A DNA stretch of 9,247 bases from Campylobacteraceae bacterium (GTDB taxonomy: Bacteria > Campylobacterota > Campylobacteria > Campylobacterales > Sulfurovaceae), in the NCBI GenBank assembly GCA_027066355.1, contig JAMONW010000065.1, positions 1-9,247 of the forward strand. Direction: 5' to 3'. The position numbers and the translations under genes are program-made. Below are positions 1 through 5,814 of this stretch, piece by piece (the first letter of the stretch is position 1; the number at the start of each line of letters is the position of its first letter). The notes under the pieces were generated by a model. It ran no database searches. It was not told the origin of the DNA and was given only the letters and a program-made list of their open reading frames with translations.

Positions 1-845
1 TTGTTGCACTAATTACTGCTAAACTTTGGAACCCATATCTACTGGGATTATTTTTAACTGTAATTTTTACAAGAGCTGTATTTATATCTCATGATATTTT
101 ACATCTACAATATTTTAAAAATAAAAAACTCTCTTTTAAGTTATCTTATATTTTTTCTGCTATTACACTTAGTAATTCATCTTCTTGGTGGGATTATAAG
201 CATAATATAAATCACCATACATACTGTAATATAATTCAAAAAGATGAAGATATTAGAGCGCTAGATGGAACATTCACAAATAATAAACATAGAGGCAATC
301 ACCCATTTATAAAAAAGTATAAACACATAATTTTTTGGGGTGCAATGTTTTTTATGTATCCAGCTTTTATTAGGCAATCTTATCAATTTGTAATAAAGCG
401 TAAACTTTGGGGCGAACTTACACTAATGTTATTACACTGGATAGTAATTTGGGGTGTAATATTTTACCAATTGGGCTTTATTAGTGGATTAAAGGTTATG
501 CTAACACTATATATTACACTCTCTGCTTGGTTGGCATTTGGCTTTATTACAAACCATTTAGGGTGTGAAGTTTTTGAAGAGGATGAGGGCAAAGAGTTAA
601 GTTGGATGGAGCTTCAAATGAGGGGTAGTCGCTCTTTAAAGGGTGGAGCTTTTGTTCACTGGTTTTATGGTGGTTTAAATACTCAAATTGAACATCATCT
701 CTTTCCAAAAGCACCTAGATTTAATCTTTTAAAAGTGCAAAAAATTACAAAAGAGTTTGCTAAAAAGCATAATATATTCTATTTCGAAACCACCCCAATA
801 GAGGCATATATCCAAATAAACAATGCTTTAAAGGCTTATAAGTAA
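1..845 (+). CDS. Fatty-acid desaturase, QIEHH (front-end-like) type, 5' end missing
   Basis: This is the C-terminal 280 residues of a membrane di-iron desaturase; the frame is open from base 3 and the true start lies left of the window. Such enzymes put a double bond into an acyl chain using O2 and an electron donor. All three histidine boxes are visible: HDILH (residues 30-34, bases 90-104), HNINHH (67-72, bases 201-218) and QIEHH (228-232, bases 684-698). Hydrophobic stretches near residues 11-28, 107-122, 139-160 and 165-183 fit the multi-span fold. Glutamine opening the third box is a known hallmark of front-end (delta-5/delta-6-like) acyl-lipid desaturases, though regiospecificity cannot be read from sequence. 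The first in-frame ATG is at 345, so a caller starting there would lose two boxes. Whether an N-terminal cytochrome b5 or ferredoxin-like domain exists cannot be seen. The stop overlaps the next start as TAATG. Confidence 0.88.
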   Translation, partial: VALITAKLWNPYLLGLFLTVIFTRAVFISHDILHLQYFKNKKLSFKLSYIFSAITLSNSSSWWDYKHNINHHTYCNIIQKDEDIRALDGTFTNNKHRGNHPFIKKYKHIIFWGAMFFMYPAFIRQSYQFVIKRKLWGELTLMLLHWIVIWGVIFYQLGFISGLKVMLTLYITLSAWLAFGFITNHLGCEVFEEDEGKELSWMELQMRGSRSLKGGAFVHWFYGGLNTQIEHHLFPKAPRFNLLKVQKITKEFAKKHNIFYFETTPIEAYIQINNALKAYK

Positions 846-1147
846 TGCAAAGACGCAGTCCAAAAATTCAATTTCTCTTTTGGGCGGCTTTTTTTAGTGT
901 TGTTTTATATATTTGGATTGTAACTGTTGGATTATTTAACTTTGTTTTAATAGATGAAAAACCCCTTAATCAACCACAAAATATTATATTTTTACTTTTT
1001 ACACTATATGGAATATTAATGCTATTAACTTTGGCAGGAGAGGTAGTATCTACTATGATAAATAGCAAATATTACCAGAGGTTTTTTGGAGTAATGCTAT
1101 TTTTTATTTTTCTTACTCTTTTGGTTGCTAGAAGCCTCTTTGGTTAA
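845..1147 (+). CDS. Small membrane protein with three predicted helices, function unknown
   Basis: I do not recognise this 100-residue protein. It has a short basic N-terminus (MQRR), then three strongly hydrophobic segments at about residues 10-36, 47-68 and 80-98, so it is very probably an inner-membrane protein. It contains no histidine and no cysteine, which argues against a heme or iron-sulfur electron carrier for the desaturase. Its ATG overlaps the desaturase stop by one base and no good Shine-Dalgarno precedes it, so translation is probably coupled to the desaturase and co-expression is likely. The last 51 bases overlap the 3' end of the opposite-strand ClpP-like gene. The reading frame is intact and the hydrophobic pattern is convincing; the function is open. 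Confidence 0.7.
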   Translation: MQRRSPKIQFLFWAAFFSVVLYIWIVTVGLFNFVLIDEKPLNQPQNIIFLLFTLYGILMLLTLAGEVVSTMINSKYYQRFFGVMLFFIFLTLLVARSLFG

Positions 1148-1840
1148 TTTTTTCTTTTGTTTTTTAGCCTTTTTTCTCTTTTTTAGTAGCTTTAAAAACT
1201 CTTTAGCTGTAATCTCTTCTCCATCTACTATAACATGCGTTGCTATACCTCTTTTGCAAAGCTCTTTAGCATCAAACCAGTAATCTTTACCTATTATCAT
1301 TTTTCGATATTCATCTTCACTTAAAAAACCTTGACTAACTATAATTTCATGAAAAAAGTTTTGAATTAATTTATCAAAATGTTTAACTTGTGCCTTTATC
1401 TCTTCACCTTTACCAAAAGCCCCACCTGCGTAGTTGTGATACATTAAATCTGAATATGGATATATAACTCTTTTGCTTCCCATAGAAAATAGCAAAGCAC
1501 CCATACTATAACCACGATTATCTAAGTATGTTGTTGTGCTATTTGGAAATTTTTCTAAGATAATATTATAAAATTGCATCCCCTCATTTACAAAGCCACC
1601 ACCAGAGTTGATAATTATTTCAAATTTATCATCTTTTTTAGCCTTTTTAAGTTCGTTAAATACAGCGTGTAAACCCTTTTTAAGCTCAAAAAATCTACCT
1701 ATAAAAATTCTATATACTGTATGTTTTGGAGTAATTTCATAAAGATTTTTATCTTTATCAATAAGCTTTTTTTTCTCTAAAATATCTTGAGCATATAGAG
1801 TATGTTGTTCACTACTTACTTGTTTTTTATCTTCAGCCAT
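1097..1840 (-). CDS. Divergent ClpP-like serine protease (S14-type fold)
   Basis: The protein is 247 residues from the ATG whose first base is 1840. That start is preferred over an in-frame ATG ten codons upstream (1870) because AGGA sits six bases before it. ClpP landmarks occur in order: INSGGG with FVNEGM (about residues 78-88), the nucleophile in GYSMGA (Ser112), the histidine in YHNYAGG (His135) and the aspartate in GKDYWFDA (Asp186), matching the Ser/His/Asp arrangement of E. coli ClpP. It is nonetheless divergent: the usual proline of the SPGG motif is replaced by Gly, the N-terminal region does not resemble the ClpP handle sequence, and after the fold come about 30 residues rich in lysine (from about 217). 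Canonical ClpP is roughly 195-210 residues. It is probably a paralogue beside the housekeeping ClpP. Whether it assembles, and with which ATPase, is unknown. An extended -10 lies upstream at 1872-1880. Confidence 0.82.
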   Translation of the reverse strand: MAEDKKQVSSEQHTLYAQDILEKKKLIDKDKNLYEITPKHTVYRIFIGRFFELKKGLHAVFNELKKAKKDDKFEIIINSGGGFVNEGMQFYNIILEKFPNSTTTYLDNRGYSMGALLFSMGSKRVIYPYSDLMYHNYAGGAFGKGEEIKAQVKHFDKLIQNFFHEIIVSQGFLSEDEYRKMIIGKDYWFDAKELCKRGIATHVIVDGEEITAKEFLKLLKKRKKAKKQKKKLTKEASSNQKSKKNKK

Positions 1841-1845
1841 ATTTA

Positions 1846-1849
1846 ATCC
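1846..1849 (-). promoter_or_regulatory. Ribosome binding site deciding the ClpP-like start
   Basis: On the minus strand the sequence before the chosen ATG reads AAAGGATTAAATATG, placing AGGA about six bases from the start. The upstream in-frame ATG at 1870 has no comparable site and would lie only a few bases from the predicted transcription start, so the 1840 start is favoured. Confidence 0.65.
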
Positions 1850-1871
1850 TTTATGATTATTTAAGCCCATT

Positions 1872-1880
1872 ATTATAACA
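1872..1880 (-). promoter_or_regulatory. Extended -10 promoter of the ClpP-like gene
   Basis: Read on the minus strand this is TGTTATAAT, an exact TGn-TATAAT extended -10. Initiation would fall near 1865, giving a leader of about 25 bases that includes the AGGA site. The upstream side is A/T-rich without a clear -35, as is usual for epsilonproteobacterial sigma-70 promoters. In such AT-rich DNA chance matches are common, but its position in a 63-bp divergent gap supports it. Confidence 0.5.
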
Positions 1881-1891
1881 TAAATTTTAGA

Positions 1892-1897
1892 TATAAT
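1892..1897 (+). promoter_or_regulatory. Possible -10 element for the flavoprotein-gdhA transcript
   Basis: A perfect TATAAT lies only six bases before the ATG at 1904. If used, transcription would begin at or within a few bases of that ATG, giving a leaderless or nearly leaderless message. The alternative is an A/T-rich -10 further upstream, such as TATTAT at 1871-1876, which overlaps the opposite-strand promoter. The sequence cannot settle which is used. Confidence 0.35.
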
Positions 1898-1903
1898 AAA
1901 GAG

Positions 1904-3130
1904 ATGAAAAAAGATTTAATAGTAATTGGTGCTGGAGCATCTGGAATAATGGCTGCAATTTCGGCTGCAAGAGATGGAAAAAGTGTTTTGCTTTTAGAGA
2001 AGATGCAAAAAATTGGCTTAAAGTTAAAAGCTAGTGGAGGAGGTAGGTGCAATTTAACAAATAGATTAGATAGCAAAGAGTTTATGGAGTCTTTTGGCAG
2101 AGATGGGCGTTTTATGCAAAATGCACTTAAAAAGTTTAACAACCAAGCTTTACAAGATTTTTTTGAAGAAATTGGAGTAAAAACGGACTCTCTTGATGGC
2201 TTTAGAGTATTTCCTGTAGGACATAATTCACAGAGTGTTTTAACTGCTTTAGAGAGTGAATTAAATAGACTTAATGTAAAGATTAGTTGTAAAGAGATTG
2301 TAAACTCAATTAAAAAAGAGAATAGTATATTTTATATAAAAACCGAAAATAGAGAGTATAGTGCAAAAGCAGTTATTATTGCAACTGGTGGAGCAGGATA
2401 CCCACAACTTGGTAGCTCGGGTGATGGCTATAAATTTGCAAAAGAGTTAGGGCATAGAGTTACAAAAATATACCCAGCTATGATGCCACTAAAAACAAAA
2501 GAGCGCTGGGTGGCAAATTGTAGAGCTAATACTTTGCCAAAAGTTACTATCAAAGTAGATATAAAAAAGTATAAAAAGCTCCAAGCCAAAGGAGATTTAA
2601 TATTTACAAAAGATGGCATTAGAGGTCCAGTAGTTTTAGATTTTTCAAGAGAGATAACACCACTTTTAGATAAATTTCAGAGTGTGCCAGTGCTTATTAG
2701 TTTAACAAATTTAAGCTCACATGAAATTTATGAAATTTTTAAAAAAGAGTTAGCAAAAGGCTTTAATGGAAATACGCTAGAGTTAGTGCAAAAGATTTTG
2801 CCAAAATCTGTAGCAAAAGAGTTGATTTTAGAGGCAAATTGCGACTTTGAGCTTAAATTCAATAAGCAAAAAGGGGCAAATAGAGATAGATTATTAAATA
2901 TATTAGCTTGGACGCCACTTACTATTATAGGGCATAATGGTTTTGATATGGCAATGGTAACAAGAGGAGGAGTGAATTTAAAAGATATAAATCCAAATAC
3001 GCTAGAGAGTAGAGTTGTATCTGGCTTATATTTTTGTGGTGAAGTTATAAATTTAGATGGACCGTGTGGAGGTTTTAATCTGCAGTGGGCATTTACAAGT
3101 GGCTTTTTAGCTGGAAAATTAAAACATTAA
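1904..3130 (+). CDS. HI0933/YhiN (BaiN-like) family FAD-dependent oxidoreductase
   Basis: This 408-residue cytoplasmic flavoprotein has the full HI0933-family signature. It carries an N-terminal FAD-binding GAGASG (residues 9-14) with the beta-2 acidic residue Glu32, the family motif SGGGRCNLTN (44-53), ATGGAGYP leading to GSSGDGY (160-176), the insert motif FTKDGIRGP near 240, and a C-terminal GEV followed by GGFN (379-392) that closes the FAD site. Length is normal for the family. The physiological substrate of most members is not established, so no pathway is assigned. The start at 1904 is required because the next in-frame Met (residue 15) would remove the dinucleotide-binding motif. No properly spaced Shine-Dalgarno is present; the AAAGAG before the ATG abuts it. 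The glutamate dehydrogenase gene follows after 13 bases and is probably co-transcribed. Confidence 0.9.
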   Translation: MKKDLIVIGAGASGIMAAISAARDGKSVLLLEKMQKIGLKLKASGGGRCNLTNRLDSKEFMESFGRDGRFMQNALKKFNNQALQDFFEEIGVKTDSLDGFRVFPVGHNSQSVLTALESELNRLNVKISCKEIVNSIKKENSIFYIKTENREYSAKAVIIATGGAGYPQLGSSGDGYKFAKELGHRVTKIYPAMMPLKTKERWVANCRANTLPKVTIKVDIKKYKKLQAKGDLIFTKDGIRGPVVLDFSREITPLLDKFQSVPVLISLTNLSSHEIYEIFKKELAKGFNGNTLELVQKILPKSVAKELILEANCDFELKFNKQKGANRDRLLNILAWTPLTIIGHNGFDMAMVTRGGVNLKDINPNTLESRVVSGLYFCGEVINLDGPCGGFNLQWAFTSGFLAGKLKH

Positions 3131-3132
3131 GT

Positions 3133-3136
3133 AGGA
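3133..3136 (+). promoter_or_regulatory. Shine-Dalgarno of gdhA
   Basis: AGGA lies seven bases before the ATG at 3144, inside the 13-base gap after the flavoprotein stop. It fixes the gdhA start and leaves no room for a separate promoter there, supporting a shared transcript. Confidence 0.6.
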
Positions 3137-3143
3137 TAGAGTT

Positions 3144-4502
3144 ATGATTTATGAAGAGATTAAACATATTTTAAAAGATATAAAAGAGTGTTCACCCGGG
3201 CAAGATGAGTTTTATCAAGCTACAAGAGAGGTTTTAGAGTCTATTGTTCCACTTTTAGAAGCAGATAGTAGATATTTAGAGCAAAATATTATAAAGCGCT
3301 TAGTAGTGCCAGATAGAACCATTATTTTTAGAGTAAATTGGGTAGATGATAGAGGAGTAGTTCAAACAAATTTAGGCTATAGAGTGCAGTTTAACTCTGC
3401 AATTGGACCATATAAAGGAGGATTGAGGTTTCATAAAAGTGTAAACCTTGGTGTTGTCAAGTTTTTGGGATTTGAACAAATATTTAAAAATGCTCTAACT
3501 AGCCTACAAATAGGTGGTGCAAAGGGTGGTAGCAATTTTAATCCAAAGGGTAAAAGTGATAATGAAGTAATGCGTTTTTGTCAATCTTTTATGAATGAAC
3601 TTTACAAATATATTGGTAAAAATAGAGATGTTCCAGCAGGTGATATTGGTGTTGGCAAAAGAGAAATTGGGTATTTGTTTGGTCAATATAAAAAATTAAC
3701 TGGTGATTTTGATGGTGTATTAACTGGTAAAGGCTTAAATTGGGGTGGCTCTTTTGGCAGGAAACAGGCAACTGGATATGGCTCGGTTTACTTTGCACAA
3801 GAGCATTTGGGGGTTTATAATAACTCACTTGAGGGTAAAACTTGTGTTGTTTCTGGCTCTGGAAATGTAGCAATTTATACTATTGAAAAGTTGCAAGATT
3901 TGGATGCTAAGGTTGTAGCTTGTAGTGATTCAACTGGCACAATATATCATAAAAACGGAATAGATTTGGCTTCGCTTAAAGCTGTTAAAGAGATTCATAG
4001 AGAGTCGCTAAAATCTTATGCAAAAATACATCCAGACTCTAAGTTTATAGATATTTCTCACTACCCAGAGGGAGGTCATGCAATTTGGCATATACCTTGT
4101 GATGTGGCATTTCCTAGTGCTACACAAAATGAATTGAGTTTAATTGATGCTAAAGAGCTTGTAAAAAATGGATGTATTTTAGTAAATGAGGGGGCAAATA
4201 TGCCAACAACACCTGATGCAATAGAGTATCTGCAACAAAATGGTGTTCTATTCTCCCCAGGAAAAGCAGCAAATGCCGGAGGAGTTGCCACATCTCAACT
4301 TGAAATGAGCCAAAATGCAGCTATGACTCAATGGAATTTTGAAGAAGTAGATATAAAATTACATCAAATTATGAAGAGTATCTTTAAAGTTGCATATGAA
4401 ACATCAATAGAGTATAAAAATAGAGGCAACTTAATTGTTGGCGCAAATATAGCAGGTTTTAAAAAAGTAGCCGACTCAATGATAGACCAAGGAGCTGTAT
4501 AG
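3144..4502 (+). CDS. gdhA: NADP-type glutamate dehydrogenase (hexameric class)
   Basis: GdhA reductively aminates 2-oxoglutarate to glutamate with ammonia and NADPH in the cytoplasm. The 452-residue length is typical of the bacterial hexameric class. Visible landmarks are KGGLRFH (residues 91-97), the catalytic-lysine loop GGAKGG (Lys127), the extended SNFNPKGKSDNE match, PAGDIGVG with the conserved active-site aspartate (Asp167), the Rossmann loop GSGNVA (238-243) and ACSDSTGT (from 259). The last resembles the SDSSGT of E. coli GdhA after the second coenzyme-domain strand and favours NADP over NAD. Near the C-terminus NEGANMP and KAANAGGVA are also standard. A good AGGA precedes the ATG by seven bases. 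The gene follows the flavoprotein closely but has no evident functional link with it. No odd residues or breaks were seen. Confidence 0.96.
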   Translation: MIYEEIKHILKDIKECSPGQDEFYQATREVLESIVPLLEADSRYLEQNIIKRLVVPDRTIIFRVNWVDDRGVVQTNLGYRVQFNSAIGPYKGGLRFHKSVNLGVVKFLGFEQIFKNALTSLQIGGAKGGSNFNPKGKSDNEVMRFCQSFMNELYKYIGKNRDVPAGDIGVGKREIGYLFGQYKKLTGDFDGVLTGKGLNWGGSFGRKQATGYGSVYFAQEHLGVYNNSLEGKTCVVSGSGNVAIYTIEKLQDLDAKVVACSDSTGTIYHKNGIDLASLKAVKEIHRESLKSYAKIHPDSKFIDISHYPEGGHAIWHIPCDVAFPSATQNELSLIDAKELVKNGCILVNEGANMPTTPDAIEYLQQNGVLFSPGKAANAGGVATSQLEMSQNAAMTQWNFEEVDIKLHQIMKSIFKVAYETSIEYKNRGNLIVGANIAGFKKVADSMIDQGAV

Positions 4503-4517
4503 ATAGCTATAAATTAA

Positions 4518-4535
4518 GATAGTTTTGATAGTTTT
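4518..4535 (+). repeat. Tandem 9-bp repeat GATAGTTTT x2
   Basis: Two perfect copies of GATAGTTTT lie head to tail (4518-4526 and 4527-4535) in the spacer between gdhA and the polysaccharide locus. The T-tracts recur at nine bases, roughly helical phase, just upstream of the promoter candidate. They could act as the periodic T-rich upstream element of an epsilonproteobacterial promoter or as a protein-binding site. In AT-rich DNA this may also be incidental. Confidence 0.45.
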
Positions 4536-4553
4536 ATAATTATCTGTTAAAAT

Positions 4554-4559
4554 TATAGT
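4554..4559 (+). promoter_or_regulatory. Candidate -10 for the polysaccharide locus
   Basis: TATAGT is preceded by T-tracts at 4523-4526 and 4532-4535 and would initiate near 4566, just before the GGA at 4572. The 80-base gap (4503-4582) is the largest intergenic space in the window and marks a change of gene function, so a promoter here is expected. The hexamer is imperfect and no TGn extension or -35 is visible. Confidence 0.35.
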
Positions 4560-4582
4560 AATATTTGAATTGGATAAAATGT

Positions 4583-5812
4583 ATGAGTAAGCATAGTGCA
4601 ATAGAAGTAGAAAAATTATCAAAAATATATAATTTATATAATAAGCCATCAGATAGAATAAAAGAGATAGTAAATCCTCTTAGAAAATCTTATCATCAAG
4701 AGTTTTATGCTCTTAAAGATATATCATTTAAAATTAAAAAGGGTGATACTGTAGGAATTTTAGGACATAATGGAGCTGGTAAATCTACGCTATTAAAGAT
4801 AATTACTGGTGTTTTAACCCCTACAAGTGGAACTATTAAAACAGATGGTAGAATATCATCTATGTTAGAATTAGGAGCTGGTTTTAAGCTTGAAATGACA
4901 GGTTTAGAAAATATTTACTTAAATGGAACTCTTATGGGCTTTAGCAAAGATGAGATAGATAGTAAACTTGACTCTATTATCGATTTTGCTGATATTGGAG
5001 ATTATTTATATCAGCCTACTAAAATGTATAGCTCTGGAATGTTTGCAAGACTTGCTTTTGCAGTATCTATTAATGTAGAGCCAGATATTTTAATTGTTGA
5101 TGAAGCTTTAAGTGTTGGTGATATTAAGTTTCAGCTAAAGTGTGTAAATAAATTTAAAGAGTTACAAAAAAAGGGTATTACAATACTATTTGTAAGCCAC
5201 GATATATCAGCAGTAAGAAGCTTTTGTAATAGTGCCATTTGGTTAGATGGTGGAAAAATTAAAGATATTGGTGATGTTGTTGATGTTACTGCAAAATATA
5301 GTGAATATATGTATGGAAATAGAGATAGCAGTAGTGAAGATATTGAGATAAAAGATGAAAAAATTATATCAAGATGGGGAGATAAAGTTGGTGCAATTGA
5401 ATCTATTGATATGTTTAATAAAAAAGGTGAGAGAAAAAGAGTATTTAACCTATATGAAAAGATTATTATAAAAGTGCTTATAAATAGTAAAAATATTAGC
5501 AGTAACTATTTAAGTTGTGCGCTATCTATTAAAGATAAGAGTGGCTTGGATATTTTAGTTAGCACAACTAAAGATTATGACAATAAGTTACTGCCAAATA
5601 AAGGTAATATTGAAATTGAGTTTGAAATAGATAACTATTTAGCAAATGGGGAATATATAGTAGCAATTGCACTTGAAGATAGAGAGTTGTCAACACCTAG
5701 ATATTTTGATTATATTGAGGGTGCTTTATATTTTAAAAGTGTTGTGAATAAACAACTGTTTGGTTTATTTCATCAGCCAGTTAATCAAATTATAAATTAT
5801 AATAAAGAGTAG
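4583..5812 (+). CDS. wzt: Wzt-type ABC transporter ATPase for polysaccharide export
   Basis: This 409-residue protein is the nucleotide-binding subunit of an ABC exporter for lipid-linked polysaccharide (O antigen, capsule or teichoic-acid type). The ATPase domain has Walker A GHNGAGKST (61-69), the signature YSSGM (149-153), Walker B ILIVDEA (169-175) and the H-loop VSHD (204-207). The run NPLRKSYHQEFYALKDIS is typical of Wzt/TagH-like members. From about residue 263, beginning SRWGDKVG, follows a roughly 145-residue Wzt C-terminal domain. In characterised systems this domain binds the finished, capped glycan end before export. The start chosen is the ATG at 4583, with GGA eight bases upstream; an in-frame TTG at 4565 would add six residues. 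The permease Wzm is not adjacent, as the gene before is gdhA and a glycosyltransferase follows after two bases. Confidence 0.9.
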   Translation: MSKHSAIEVEKLSKIYNLYNKPSDRIKEIVNPLRKSYHQEFYALKDISFKIKKGDTVGILGHNGAGKSTLLKIITGVLTPTSGTIKTDGRISSMLELGAGFKLEMTGLENIYLNGTLMGFSKDEIDSKLDSIIDFADIGDYLYQPTKMYSSGMFARLAFAVSINVEPDILIVDEALSVGDIKFQLKCVNKFKELQKKGITILFVSHDISAVRSFCNSAIWLDGGKIKDIGDVVDVTAKYSEYMYGNRDSSSEDIEIKDEKIISRWGDKVGAIESIDMFNKKGERKRVFNLYEKIIIKVLINSKNISSNYLSCALSIKDKSGLDILVSTTKDYDNKLLPNKGNIEIEFEIDNYLANGEYIVAIALEDRELSTPRYFDYIEGALYFKSVVNKQLFGLFHQPVNQIINYNKE

Positions 5813-5814
5813 TA

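Noticed and set aside
1841..1870. Upstream ATG (1870) for the ClpP-like protein
   Set aside because: It has no ribosome binding site, overlaps the promoter region and adds ten residues of no recognisable content, while the ATG at 1840 has AGGA six bases before it.
1873..2142. Minus-strand open frame of 89 codons
   Set aside because: It is antisense to the conserved N-terminal half of the flavoprotein gene, has no ribosome binding site and resembles no protein.
2428..2619. Minus-strand open frame of 63 codons
   Set aside because: It lies entirely inside the flavoprotein gene on the opposite strand with no supporting signal.
3504..3873. Two overlapping minus-strand open frames (60 and 94 codons) inside gdhA
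   Set aside because: Both are shadows of a highly conserved glutamate dehydrogenase segment, with odd composition (runs of His, Gln and Tyr).
4076..4291. Minus-strand open frame of 71 codons
   Set aside because: It is antisense to conserved gdhA sequence and has no independent evidence.
4535..4557. Inverted repeat TATAATT / AATTATA with a 9-base loop
   Set aside because: The stem is only A-T pairs and no T-run follows, so it is too weak for a terminator and overlaps the promoter candidate.
4565..4582. TTG start for the Wzt protein
   Set aside because: The ATG at 4583 has a well-spaced GGA, and the protein then starts at the usual place for the family.
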